A DNA stretch of 64,000 nucleotides from contig NC_090184.1 in assembly GCF_024679245.1 (NCBI RefSeq), positions 12,537,233-12,601,232 on the forward strand, in the 5' to 3' direction. How positions within the stretch are numbered: position 1 is the first letter of the stretch; every line of letters begins with the position of its first letter. The notes beneath the pieces were generated by a model. It saw only the letters and a program-made list of their open reading frames with translations, was not told the DNA's origin and ran no database searches. Position numbers and translations under genes: made by a program. Shown piece by piece: positions 11,762 to 22,028 of the stretch. Source of the stretch: Pseudorasbora parva. Lineage: Eukaryota; Chordata; Actinopteri; Cypriniformes; Gobionidae.

Positions 11762-12044
11762 TGGGAAATGCTGACATTTCTGCATAACAATCGGCTTCAA
11801 GAGGTATATCCCAATCTGTGGATTGCTCTTCGTATTGCACTGACTCTCCGTCACAGTTGCCTCTGCTGAGCGAAGCTTTTCAAAGCTCAAACTCATCAAA
11901 ACGTACCTGCGTTCATCAGTGGGGCAGGAACGTTTAAGTGGTCTGGCTGTCATCAGCATCAATGGGGACGTGGCTCAGAAACTGTCATATGATGACCTGA
12001 TAGCTGATTTTGCAGCTAGGAAATGTAGGCGTGTGCCTCTGTAG
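11762..12044 (+). pseudogene. hAT transposase C-terminal dimerisation region, frameshifted
   Basis: The stretch 11850-12044 reads VTVASAERSFSKLKLIKTYL, then RSSVGQERLSGLAVISI, and ends with DDLIADFAARK..PL and TAG. The ASAERSFSKLKLIK block is the hallmark of the hAT C-terminal dimerisation domain. The upstream part (11762-11848, LQEVYPNLWIALRIALTL) is in a different frame, so there is a small frameshift at about 11849. The upstream catalytic aspartates are absent. Confidence 0.85.
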
Positions 12045-12389
12045 GGCCTCTGACAACTGATGGTAGTGAAAATGTTTAATATAGTTCTATAGAATAGCAG
12101 AATGGTCTCTTTATAGAGATGTAGTCCCTCTGTTGAGTAATTTCTATTCAAGCATTTGTGCTTAGGGCACCCAAATGGCTAGCGCCGGCCCTGGGTCCAA
12201 GGGCCACAGGCAGTTTGTGAGACGACCCCCAAACTCTGAATTCAAGCCACAGTACACAGTGAAGACAGTGAAGCATGGAGGTGCAAGCATCATGATATGG
12301 GCATGTTTCTCCTAGTATATAAAAAAAATATACTAAAAACCTTGATTATTCTGGTTAGTCACATTGTACTGCTATTATTTTGAACAAGA

Positions 12390-12392
<3 letters not shown>

Positions 12393-12437
<45 letters not shown>
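12393..12437. repeat. (TA)n microsatellite
   Basis: About 22 TA units directly abutting the right end of the Tc1 element. This fits insertion of Tc1 at a TA or later expansion of the target. Confidence 0.9.
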
Positions 12438-12441
<4 letters not shown>

Positions 12442-12654
12442 TTTTGTGGCAATAATTAAACCATACTGTATAGGTAAGCATGATTAAGGTGCTGCAGGAA
12501 AGCTGACCAGCCAAGAATGGCAGTCACAGGATGTGGAATCTTAAACGTGACTCACCTACCTAAAAAAACATTTAGAACCTACCTGTTGGGAATGTTGGGG
12601 TGTTGGGAATGCAAGTAAGCAGTTTATCAAATTCATTGTCAGCTGAAAATATTT

Positions 12655-13205
12655 TCATTTTGCAGAGTGGAACAAACTATTTCTAATTTGTAAGTGTATG
12701 AAGTGTGATTCGGGAAGGTCATATTTCTCTGTTAGTTGAGTGAATGTGGCAAAATTATTGTCAATATATAAATCTCTCAAGGTAAGAATTCCTTTTTTAG
12801 CCCAACCTGTGAACACTAGATCTAATAGTAAAGGTTTAAAGGCATGGTTATGACAGATATGAGCAAAAAGAGAGGTATTTTGTCATTTAAATGTCTTCAC
12901 AATCTGTAGCAGATCCGAAGAGAGTTGTTAATCATAAAGTGGGATCGTGCTAAAGCTTTAAATGTCTCAGAGGCAGCTAAAAAGTAATGATAACAGAAAG
13001 GTTTTTATTTTTATTTTTTGGGAAGTGCCCCGCTCAATCATAAGCCATGAAGGGATATCAGCTGATGGCATGTCCGGGTATGGGTCCTGCCTCTACAATT
13101 GACACCCCAATAGTAATGTTGGAAATTTGGAAAACCCAAAGTCCAAACACCCCAGCATCCTAGTCTAGCATCAATTGGAAGATTCTGGAAAAGATACAGG
13201 AATCT
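12655..13205 (-). mobile_element. L1-clade LINE, ORF2 C-terminal relic
   Basis: On the minus strand, 12661-12860 reads a broken frame containing GWAKKGILTLRDLYIDNNFA, then TFTQLTEKYDLPESHF and LQIRNSLF. This is the conserved tail of L1/Tx1-type ORF2 proteins. Further upstream (about 13010-13140) FPNFQHYYWG and PSWLMIERG match the segment that precedes it. Stops and frameshifts are frequent, so this is an old fragment. Confidence 0.65.
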
Positions 13206-13210
13206 AGGTA

Positions 13211-13255
13211 CCATACAGAAATGTAATATATGTACATATATGTCCCAATAAAATG
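13211..13255 (+). repeat. Terminal fragment of the CCCATACGG family
   Basis: CCATACAGAAATGTAATATA is followed by 'tgtacatatatgtccc'. It closely matches the ends of the elements at 18285-21697 and 41815-43655, whose right end is the inverse of this sequence. It is a third, highly truncated member or a solo end. Confidence 0.55.
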
Positions 13256-13307
13256 AGTAGTGATGTCATATATGTTTTATGTAAGGAAATGCATTATTAG
13301 CACATAC

Positions 13308-13433
13308 ACTCACCTAAAAGAGAATTAGGATAATTAATGCAATTATGTAATCAACCAATCACATGGCTGTTGCTTCAATGCATTTAGGGGTGTGGTCCTG
13401 GTCAAGACAATCTCCTGAACAGAATGTCAGAAT
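13308..13433 (+). mobile_element. Tc1 5'-end relic (same family as 4240-8758)
   Basis: CACTCACCTAAAAGAGAATT and the following 'caatcacatggctgttgctt', 'aggggtgtggtcctggtcaa' match the leader of the first Tc1 family. The similarity stops after 'gaatgtcagaat', before the transposase. Confidence 0.75.
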
Positions 13434-13464
13434 TGTGTGCACTGTTCGATTTCTGTGTACACCC

Positions 13465-15170
13465 TTTATGAAGCGGGTCAAATTGACCCTAATTGGATTC
13501 AATACAATTCCTCAAAAATCACACTATGAAAAACAACAAAGATTTAGGTACAAACTGTAAACTTTTAATATCAACATTTGTTAAATATTCCAAAAAATAC
13601 ATATATGAAGATATGATTTAATGAAAATGTTTTTTAACCATTTTTTAAAACTTTTGTTTTGACAAAATTTGAAAATAAATAGTATGCTGACAGACACATA
13701 AACTTTTTATTTTTTAAACATCATAACTGAACACTGAAATGTAGCTGTATAATGAAAATATTTGCGTTTCCTAAGTTGGCTGTTTTGTAAACTAATTTCA
13801 TAAAGTCAAGAATTTACTTCTGACATGATGAGCACAGCAAGTGTGTGCTTTCTGCATATGAATTTCTTGCACTTCACACACATGGTGCTGGTTTTGCTGT
13901 CACGCTTAGATGTGCAGGCACACCTCACATCTCTTCCGTTTTTTCCCTAAAATCTGTGTTCACTTCATTTTGTGTGGGTCTGACTCCAGATCCACCTGCT
14001 TGCACTGACTCAATCAAAGCTGCAGTGTGGGAAAGCTCATTGTTCACTCACAGGGAAGTGAGAAACAAACATCACAAAAACACACGTCAAATAAAAGGTT
14101 TTTTTTTTTTTTTTTTTTGTTCTGTGAAGCTGCCTTTGAAAACCTACATAAAAGGTTTGGTTAAAAGCTAGGTATTTCAGATATCTTGAATATATAAATG
14201 AGAGCTTATTTTACTATGTGTCTGTCAAAGATTTGTATTTGTAATTTGCCATTAATTCTGAACACTATGCATTTTGAAGTGTGTTTGGTTAGGGTTAGAG
14301 CACTTTTAGATACACTTGAAGTTTAGAACTGGAGTTAATGCCCTGACATACATAAAATAAATGCTTTTATTTTGTCTGTACAGTTGCGTTTGAATAGCTG
14401 CCTATGAGGGTCAAATTTGTCCCCCAAACGTAATAGTAATTTTGTTTGTATATGTCAAAAAACACCAGCTTGTTGAAAATTTGCACAAAATGTCAAGAAA
14501 AAAACCAAAGGTTTAATATAACATCAGGTTGCTTGAAAAAAATAAATGATAAGTCATTTTTACCATCTGTGGCTGACAAAATATATTTCTGTATTGAATA
14601 AGGGCGGCAGTGGCTCAGTGGTTCATGTAGGTTGTCTACAAACCGAAAGGTTGGTGGTTCGATCCCCGGTTCCACCTGACCAAGTGTCGAAGTGTCCATG
14701 AGCAAGACACCTAACCCCAGCTGCTCCCGACGAGCTGGATGGCGCCTTACATGGCTGACATCGCCGTCGGTGTATGAATGGGTGAATGTGAGGCAAAAAT
14801 GTAAAGCGCTTTGGATAAAAGCGCTATATAAATGCAGTCCATATAAATGCAGTCCATTTAAGTGTGGAAAACCTTTTTTTTCTTTTTTTTTATAAGGAAG
14901 AAATAAAATAAAATATAACCAAGATATGTTATTATTTTGGGTCAGTACAGTTGCCTTAGAGCGTTAAAATATGCGGGTCAAATTGACCAGTGAACATCAC
15001 AAACGTAATAGTAATTTTGTTTGTATATGTAAAAAAAAAAAAAAAAACACCAGCATGTTGAAACTTTGCATGCATGTTCATGATGATAAATGAGAAAAAG
15101 TCACAAAATATCAAGAAAAAATTCTCATTCTTGGTACAGATTTTTGGATCACACATCACTTAAGGTGTGG
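13465..15170 (-). mobile_element. piggyBac-like relic(s) with an inserted SINE
   Basis: GCGGGTCAAATTGACC motifs occur at about 13477 and 14970, with a degenerate copy at 14405. The 14970 copy is preceded by TTAA at 14963-14966, the piggyBac target. On the minus strand, 13810-13920 reads a Cys-rich C-terminus with KRCEVC, TMCVKCKKFICRKH and a stop after EVNS, across a frameshift. This resembles the Cys-rich domain of piggyBac transposases. The sequence after the motif (caaacgtaatagtaattttg) is repeated at 14428 and 15001. Limits are approximate and more than one copy may be merged. Confidence 0.5.
14602..14858 (+). mobile_element. tRNA-derived SINE
   Basis: It has a tRNA-like head, GCGGCAGTGGCTCAGTGGTT, with an A-box-like TGGCTCAGTGG and a B-box GGTTCGATCCC about 40 nt later. 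A conserved body follows (agcaagacacctaaccccag), then a LINE-like tail with 'gcgctatataaatgcagtcc', partly doubled. It is not a functional tRNA gene, as the acceptor and anticodon stems are degenerate. A second copy lies at 17713-17972. Confidence 0.8.
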
Positions 15171-15880
15171 TTATGAGTACATCAGATGACCACCTACCCC
15201 CCACTTAGTTTGGGACACTAGTCAAGAGGTTTGTTCGACTTCACCCAGCGATGCGCAGACCGATCGGCAGCTGACTTAAAGCAGTGCATGCCGGTTAGAA
15301 ATTTTCTCTGACTTGAGACAGCACTGACAGAATGTGACTGTGACCTATGTCAACAAAGTACCGCGATGCAGGACTGCTGATGCAGCCGGTGAAGATTCTC
15401 AAGGGGGACTGCAGCAGGCTGCTCGACATGACAGCGATCACGTGTGTTTCGTGTTTATTCTAAAACCTTATGTTATGGTAATGCTCACAAGTCATTTATT
15501 TATAACAGTAAAACCTCTTTTCATGAGGTCGCGATGTTATATTGTCATGTTTATCAAACTACAACTGATAAAAAACGTTGACAACACTTCATTGATAGTG
15601 TAATGTTGAACTTTAATCCTGTCCAAATAGACGCTTTATTAAGCAGTACATAAAGTATTGAATGAAAATGTAATTTGAAACATCTGTGCATTTGAGAAAT
15701 ATTGCATTTATTTAACTTTAGCTGTGATAAAGTTTGCAAATGCAGCGCGAGCATCACCATGGGAAGCAGAAAGTGTCCGACTTCACGTCTCCGTTTGCAG
15801 CTCCTCCCCACCTGCACTCGGCTACTCTCGGCGATCGCATGCATCCAGCCCCAGCCAATGTCAAACACACCTAAGGTCTT
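15171..15880. other. Unassigned region
   Basis: Moderately GC-rich around 15230-15440 and 15740-15870, which looks like element interior, but I recognise no ends or protein domain. ORFs on both strands are short and featureless. Confidence 0.3.
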
Positions 15881-17029
15881 TTACCATGGCTGTATGAGAA
15901 CACTCTGAACAGGAGGATGTCCAGTCATTAAGAATGAATGTAAAGGGGGGAAGAGTTGGTCAGCTGATTTATCTGAAAGATTGGTGAGATTTCTAACTTG
16001 TAGAGCCTCTTCTGTATTATCAGCACAAGGAAGACACAATTGTAATAAAATAGATTTATTTACAAAAGATAAACATAACAATTAACACAAATACTAAATG
16101 AATACAATAAATGATAAAGGAATAAAGTGCATAAGATGCATAAAATACATGTAAGTTGAGTGTGGCTATATGGAAGATTTATGTTATCTTATTTAATAAT
16201 AAACTGTTGTTTCTCTGAAACTAAGGTGAAGAACCTTATTATGCATCCAAAAAAAAAAAAGATAATTTTTTATTAACTAGCATCAGTTATATTTCCTCTA
16301 ATGCAAATTATAAAATCAAATACTGATAATAATCAACAATGCCAGGGTCTTTAGAAAGAGGTTTGGTTAATTGATATTTACATTCCACGTGGTTGAGTAA
16401 GCAGTCCATTGGTGATGACTTCTTCCACTGGTTTTGCTGGGAGACAAATGCAGTGGGGAGATGGAATCTGTGTTTCAACAGCCTTGAACACAAAGATCTG
16501 TGGGTTGCTGATCTCCTGTGGCATCAAAGGGTCCTAAAATCTGGAACACGCAGATGAGGCCCTGAAGTAGGTGCAGAAGGTCCTTAATCTGGAACACGCA
16601 GATGTAGGAACCTTTATGTGAAGGTTTGCTCTCCTGAGTTTATCCTTGTTGCAAATGTCTCTGTGTGCCTTCTGCCTCTTTGGGCCAGACACTGGTTGGT
16701 CAATCTGCTCTGCTCTCTTTAGCATGGAGACTCGGAACGTGCTAAGTCATCTCACTGGACTAAAACTCTGAACGTAGTGTTGGTTAATGTCTCTTTCCTT
16801 ACAAGCTGGAGGCTTAGAATGTTGTTGTATCTGTTTCTGCCGCGCAATCTGCAGACTCAGATCTTCGGGTCTTGTGTTGTCTCTGGTTAAACCAGAGGCT
16901 CAGCACTTGGTTGTTGTCACAGTCTAATCCTCGCTGGACAGTCAGAACTTGGTGAACTGTTTTTTCTCTTGAGGGAGACTCAGAACTTGGTAAACTGTTT
17001 GTCTCTTGAGGAAGTATACAGGTCCTTCT
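15881..17029 (-). other. Possible LTR-type sequence, unresolved
   Basis: A region with an A/T-rich 'aataaaatagatttatttac' zone at about 16045-16065 and short internal duplications: 'aatctggaacacgcagatg' at about 16540 and 16590, and 'cagaacttggt(a/g)aactgttt' at 16940 and 16980. The layout resembles a retroelement LTR in minus orientation, but no TG..CA ends or primer site were identified. Confidence 0.25.
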
Positions 17030-17210
17030 CAAAAAATTAGCATATTGTCATAAAGTTCATTATTTTCCATAATGTAATGATAAAAATTAAACTTTCATAT
17101 ATTTTAGATTCATTGCACACCAACTGAAATATTTCAGGTTTTTTGTTGTTTTAATACTGATGATTTTTGCATACAGCTCATGAAAACCCAAAATTCCTAT
17201 TTCAAAAAAT
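17030..17210 (+). mobile_element. Tc1/mariner-type 5' end relic (third family)
   Basis: It begins at TA with CAGGTCCTTCTCAAAAAATT and continues with a leader (cattgcacaccaactgaaat) that I recognise as a dispersed mariner-like fish repeat. No transposase follows. Confidence 0.6.
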
Positions 17211-17324
17211 AAGCATTAGTTAGTTGGGAAATTAGTGTTGGGAAACACATTCACATGGCCATAATCTGGACTTGATTTGAACTCATGGAGTATCTGTTTC
17301 GGACATTACTATCAGCAGTGCAAC

Positions 17325-18284
17325 TTTTTCCGACCACATGCATGTATCTTTCTCTGTTCTTTTCTCTGGTCAAATCCTAAAAAAGCACCCCTTGGTGCGT
17401 AAGTCGTGTACCTTTACCCTACGCTCAAGTGAGGAGTTCACTTTTGCCTATCATGTGGCTTGCCAATCATCACACTTGAAATATGCTCTGCATAATCTGG
17501 ACGCTAATAAACACCTCAGCCTTTTCAACTCTACTTGTGCCTGTTTTCTAAATAGCATTGCACCACTGAGGCTTAGAAATCGTAAGTCAGTGCCAGTTCC
17601 TTGGCACAATGAAACAACACGCTCTCTCAGACAGGCCTGCAGACATGCCGAGCACAAGTGGGAAAAGGAAAAATTGACGATTTATGAAATTAAGAGAAAT
17701 TCTTTTGCTATGTAAATGGACTGCATTTATATAGCGCTTTTAACAGACCCTATGGCCATCCAAAGCGCTTTACATTTTTGCCTCACATTCACCCATTCAT
17801 ACACCGACGGCGATGTCAGCCATGTAAGGCACCATCCAGCTCGTCGGGAGCAGCTGGGGTTAGGTGTCTTGCTCAAGGACACCTCGACACTTGGTCAGGT
17901 GGAACCGGGGATCGAACCACCAACCTTTCGGTTTGTAGACGATCTACATGAACCACTGAGCCACTGCCGCCCATGCCACCTATGTTCCAGAGGGCAGCCA
18001 AGGCTGCAAAATGCAAATATCTGTCTGATCTGATTACTAAAAATCAGAATAGACTTTCTTGTTCTTTTTTCCATCATTGAATCTGTGTTAAATCCACCGA
18101 TTAAACTGTTTCCTGATCCCTCTGTTTCCCTTTGTGAAAGTTTCGGAATGTTTTTCATGAATAAGGTCTTGACAATCAGATCTCAGATATCACTTACTGG
18201 TTATAATCTACATGATGGTCCCTTATACTCCTCTGTGTGGTCTGTGTTTGAGCCATTTAACTTGCTCTCCTGCAAGGAAATTGT
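17325..18284 (+). mobile_element. L2-type LINE fragment, endonuclease end, with SINE insertion
   Basis: It opens in the endonuclease C-terminus with FSDHMHV, then a 125-codon stretch with HLSLFNSTCACFLNSIAPLR and WHNETTRSLRQACRHAEHKW, as in L2-like ORF2 linkers. A tRNA-derived SINE (17713-17972) interrupts it. The frame then continues with PIKLFPDPSVSLCES and ends LLSCKEIV at 18284, where a 3.4-kb DNA element is inserted. It resumes at 21698. Confidence 0.75.
17713..17972 (-). mobile_element. tRNA-derived SINE, inverted copy
   Basis: The reverse complement of the SINE at 14602-14858, with the same A box, B box and body. The tRNA-like head lies at the high-coordinate end (gcggcagtggctcagtggtt read on the minus strand). 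It splits the L2-type LINE coding sequence. Confidence 0.8.
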
Positions 18285-18878
18285 CCCATACGGAAATGTA
18301 ATATATGAAATATCAATATATGTGATATATAAAGTAAAAACATATATGAAACATATTAGAAATTGGAACAATTCCATATATTGACATATAAATGTATCCC
18401 ATATATTATGTATGTTAATGTATGTATAATACATATTTTGACATATAGGTCTCATATATGAAATATCCTAATATGCTCATATAGAGTAAAAACATAAATG
18501 CACATATATGCACAGCATCAGAAATTTCATATATTGACATATATCTTTAGTCCACATATTATATATGTTTAAATTATATATGTGACAAATCATTATCACT
18601 GTCAAATGCTGCAGAGTCTTAAAATCTATACTATGTATAAAACAAATGACATTTAAAATATAAAATATTTATAATGTTACTTATTGTCAGGTGAGGCAAG
18701 AGATGAAGGACTCAAGGGTGCAGAGGTTAATGGGCTTTTTATTAGACTTCAAAAATAAGCAATCGAAACAAACAAACCCCTTCATGCTTGTAACTGGCTC
18801 ATCTTAGTTTTTTATACAATAAGAAATCTTCAAAAAAACGGGAATTCACTTTTGCCAATAGTTTGTGTTCAAACTAAC

Positions 18879-20457
18879 TAGGGATGTCAATTTTCACAAA
18901 TTCCCATGATCGATCGTCGTTTAAATTAACGATCAATTAATCGATTAATCGTTAACCATAATAGCCTACTGAAATATGCGTCTACAGCAGTGGCTTATAG
19001 CCGACAGCATGTGCAATGCTGCTCAAAACGCCATGTTCTTCACCAAATGAATGAGAAGGATTTTTTTTATCTAAACAAAGGGCTATGGGATTGTAAAATT
19101 AGTCGATGTTATTTATAATTTAATTAAATGACTTATTTAATAACCAAATATAACCTGTAATACAACACGAACGCCGCCTCAGATCTGTTTTTCAGAATGT
19201 GTGGACGCACTTCCAAGAACAACGTGCTGAAACGTCACCTAAACCCAATTAATTCAAAACGATTTATTAAAATATTGTTTTCATTAATGTTATGTAATGT
19301 GACAGTCCCAATCAATTATTATAGTCGTGCGTTGCTGTTTGAACTGCGCGAGCTGAAGCGGATGCGCTGAATCAACACCGGTAAGTTACACTGAAGCTCT
19401 TTGCTAGCACGTTATTTAACTCAACCAAAAGCTTCCTATATGAGATTGATCAGATTTATATAAAGTTAACAAAATATTACAAATTATATATCTTCACAAA
19501 ATGATACGAATGCACAAGTGAACTTGAATTGAGTTGCTGATATTCATATTCAGAATGGGAGACGCGCTCTTCCTAGAACAACGCTCTGAACACGGCACCT
19601 AAACCCAATGACTTTACAACCATTTATTAAAATAGTGTTCTCATTTCTGTTATATAATATGACCGTCCCAATCATCGTTATTATGCATTGCTCTGTATGC
19701 GCTAAAGCAGAAGCACTGAATGAAAACCGGTAGCCATCACTGACTGAAGCCATTTGTTAGTGCATTTTATTTCGCTAAAAGAAACGCATCCTATATGATT
19801 GATCACATATATAACGTTACAAAATAAATGTAATATTACAAATTACTTCAGCACAATCTGATGCGAATGCACAAGTGAACTTGAACTAATACATGCGCGA
19901 GTCAGAATACGTGACTCATGTTGTGCACGCGCTCTTCCTCGATCAACGCAATAAAACACACGGCAAATAAACCCAAATAATTAAGAATCACAATGTTTTG
20001 TTACAATAGTGTTCTCATTAATGTTGTGTAATATGACAGTCCCAATCATAGTCATTATTAGCTGCACATTGCTGTTGGAGCTGCACGCTGAAGCTGATAA
20101 CCGTCACGCTTTTACTACCGCTCACCTCTAACGTTAATTATTAACCAAATGCATCCGATACATCAGCTGTAGATAGGCCTGCACAAAATAAACACAATAT
20201 TACAACTTACATTTGCATAAAACAAAAGGCTGCGAATGCACATGCAAACTTGCAGTCATGATGAAGGTGTGACTCCAGCTGTAAAATGGTCCCAAATAGA
20301 ACTCGGGCACGCTCGCGGCTCGCATCATTTTTCCTCCCGTTTCGCGGTTGAGCCACACGCACGCGCATGACCCTGCTTAATCGATGATCGATAAGTCTTA
20401 TCGATCAAATGTCTTATCGACAATTAATCGATCATCGATTAATCGTTGACATCCCTA
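18879..20457. mobile_element. hAT-like non-autonomous element inside copy 1
   Basis: The ends TAGGGATGTCAA and TTGACATCCCTA are inverse. The 8-bp duplication aaactaac is at 18871-18878 and 20458-20465. Copy 2 of the host element (at about 42417) has a single aaactaac and no insert, giving a natural empty site. Next to both ends are runs of 'atcgattaatcg'. The interior consists largely of three diverged tandem units of about 360 bp. Confidence 0.93.
19190..20110. repeat. Three diverged ~360-bp tandem units inside the hAT
   Basis: The motif '(c/a)acctaaacccaa' followed by an A/T block, 'tgttatgtaatgtgacagtc' and 'ccaatca' recurs at about 19235, 19595 and 19960. Each unit also carries a 'gaagc..(a/g)atgc..ctgaa' segment and 'aatgcacaagtgaacttgaa'. 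Units differ at many positions, so the duplication is old. Confidence 0.75.
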
Positions 20458-21697
20458 AAACTAACTGTAAGATTCTCAATGAGGGAGTGAAAATAAATTG
20501 TATCTATTTAACCACTGAATGAGATAACATAGTAACAATTAGCACATGGATGGAAATCCCAGACAGCATTGTGAATATCAAAGCTCAACACTATAAGTAA
20601 ACAAATAAACAGTAAATCAATTCCAAACCCAAAATACTAGTGATACACAAACAAAAAACAGTACCAAACTATTCAAAATGCCCTAGAGGGAAAAGGATAT
20701 ACAGTCTGCAATGCAAGTCTCTTGAGTGTTGTAGAAGGCCCAGTCCCAGCAGGCAATGAAGATATACAATCCTAAATCCTAGATTAGGCACTGGCACAAT
20801 CCAACACAGGTAAGAAGTAGGTATCAGTGCACTCAAGCCCCATAACAGAGTCCTCTGCGAGCTTCTCTGGAAACTGCCAAACACTATGAATTAACATTTT
20901 TATGGGTACATAAAAATGTGCATTTGAACAAGATTGTAAAGCATTAGAATGTACAGTTCACTTAACTCTCAAACACAATGTGATTCCAGGCATTTTCACC
21001 CATTCTCCATTGCCATGCCTCTCCTCTATGCTACTCGTAACCTTAAAACCACTTCATCCATTTGTTGCCCTCTAGAGGACAGGATGAAAAATGTCACCCA
21101 TGTACCAGAGTAACTGTACATGCTACACAGAACAAAACATGAAAGTACACGCCATGGCTAATGATGAGCACAAGCCGCATGCTAAACAAACAACCCTAAA
21201 CACATGGACAAAAGAGTGTATACTGCCCAAGCAAAACTAGATGCTCACACGAGACCAAGCGAATGCTCAAACTGTACACTCACAACGGGGAGAAAAACAC
21301 ACATGGAGCTTTTAATGTCCGAAGCCTGAAACAAAACCAAATTATGAAATGCCAGGATTCAAACACCACTATATAAATCCATATGAAATCCTATACAAGC
21401 ATACTAAATGTTTGCATATATTATGTTTAAATAAACTTACATATATAAATTCGACATATATTGTTTACATATATGGCATTAACATACAGTACCATATAAA
21501 AAATCATCATATAAATAATTTTTATATATGTATATATAATAATTATTCTATGGGTATTTCATACATGGTATAAACCTATATCTTCACATATCGTGAGAAT
21601 GTATGTATGCGCTAATAATGTATTGCCTTATATGAAACATGACATCACTACTCGGATACAGGGACATATATGCACATATATTACATTTCTGTATGGG

Positions 21698-22026
21698 GTG
21701 AATCATCTTAAACACACATTATGCCCTCAGGACATTATTCCTCCATATTTCCTCAAAACTATTATGGATGCAGTTGGTCCGGGACTGTTAGCGGTAATAA
21801 ATAAATGCTTGCTCACTGGCACTGTTCCAGCTTGCCTTAAACATGCTGTTGTAATGCCATATCTTAAAAACCCCAAACTTGATCCTTCATCTCTAACTTG
21901 CCTTTTATCTCAAAGATCATGGCGAAAGCTGTGCTTGCTCAATTGCAATCTTTCTCGTCTGTCAACTCTATCTATAAAGTTTTTCAATCAGGTTTTAAAA
22001 CTACATAGCACTGAATCAGCTATTTT
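21698..22026 (+). mobile_element. L2-type LINE fragment, start of reverse transcriptase
   Basis: Continuation of the LINE from 18284. It reads NHLKHTLCPQDIIPPYFLKT, then VGPGLLAVINKCLLTGTVPA and CLKHAVVMPYLKNPKLDPSS, the segment just before the reverse transcriptase fingers, and later LHSTESAILK. Deletions and frameshifts occur around 21900-21990. It is cut off at 22025-22028 by a TTAA-type element. Confidence 0.75.
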
Positions 22027-22028
22027 AA

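Larger units (their letters stand above)
10476..12193 (+). mobile_element. hAT element (internally deleted) inside the Tc1 transposase
   Basis: The ends CAGGGCCGGCGCT and AGCGCCGGCCCTG are perfect 13-bp inverted repeats. They are flanked by an 8-bp target duplication, ggtccaag, at 10468-10475 and 12194-12201. An 8-bp duplication with CAG-G ends is the hAT signature. At 1718 bp it keeps what looks like the first exon and the C-terminal dimerisation region of a hAT transposase, with the middle lost. Confidence 0.93.
10014..12315 (+). pseudogene. Tc1-type transposase, interrupted and 3'-truncated
   Basis: Tc1 transposases cut and paste DNA through a DDE catalytic domain. The 5' part (10014-10475, 154 codons) is open. 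It has an N-terminal helix-turn-helix ([20 protein letters not shown]), a second paired-like region with the basic GRKRKTT hook, and the start of the catalytic domain with the first aspartate in [12 protein letters not shown] hAT element then splits the gene. The frame resumes at 12202 with GHRQFVRRPP and ends at a TAG at 12313-12315 after SIMIWACFS. The second aspartate and the final acidic residue are gone. The right-hand inverted repeat begins almost at once, so the truncation came from a deletion in the Tc1 itself and not from the hAT. Confidence 0.88.
8908..12392 (+). mobile_element. Second Tc1/mariner-type element with two nested insertions
   Basis: The inverted repeats are about 75 bp: CAGTCTTGTTCAAAATAATA at 8908 and its inverse ending at 12392, each flanked by TA. 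It carries a transposase (10014-10475, continuing at 12202-12315). It has been entered by a TTAA-type element (9190-9963) and by a hAT element (10476-12193). Removing both insertions and one copy of each target duplication leaves about 0.98 kb, which is short for a Tc1. The last third of the transposase is missing, so this is a deletion derivative. Confidence 0.9.
18285..21697. mobile_element. CCCATACGG-family DNA element, copy 1 (with nested hAT)
   Basis: The left end is CCCATACGGAAATGTAATAT and the right end, at 21697, is its near-perfect inverse (about 23 bp with one mismatch). Subterminal zones are packed with ATATATG-type heptamers. Nearly the whole sequence recurs at 41815-43655. It sits in an L2-type LINE: the frame reads ..CKEIV before it and NHL..CPQDIIPP after it, and is restored if GT is counted once (18283-18284 = 21698-21699). 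The target duplication is therefore 2 bp. Without the nested hAT it is about 1.83 kb. No transposase was recognised, so the superfamily is open. Confidence 0.82.

Noticed and set aside
14602..14700. tRNA gene
   Set aside because: A and B boxes are present but the stems and anticodon loop are not, and the sequence continues into a SINE body found twice.
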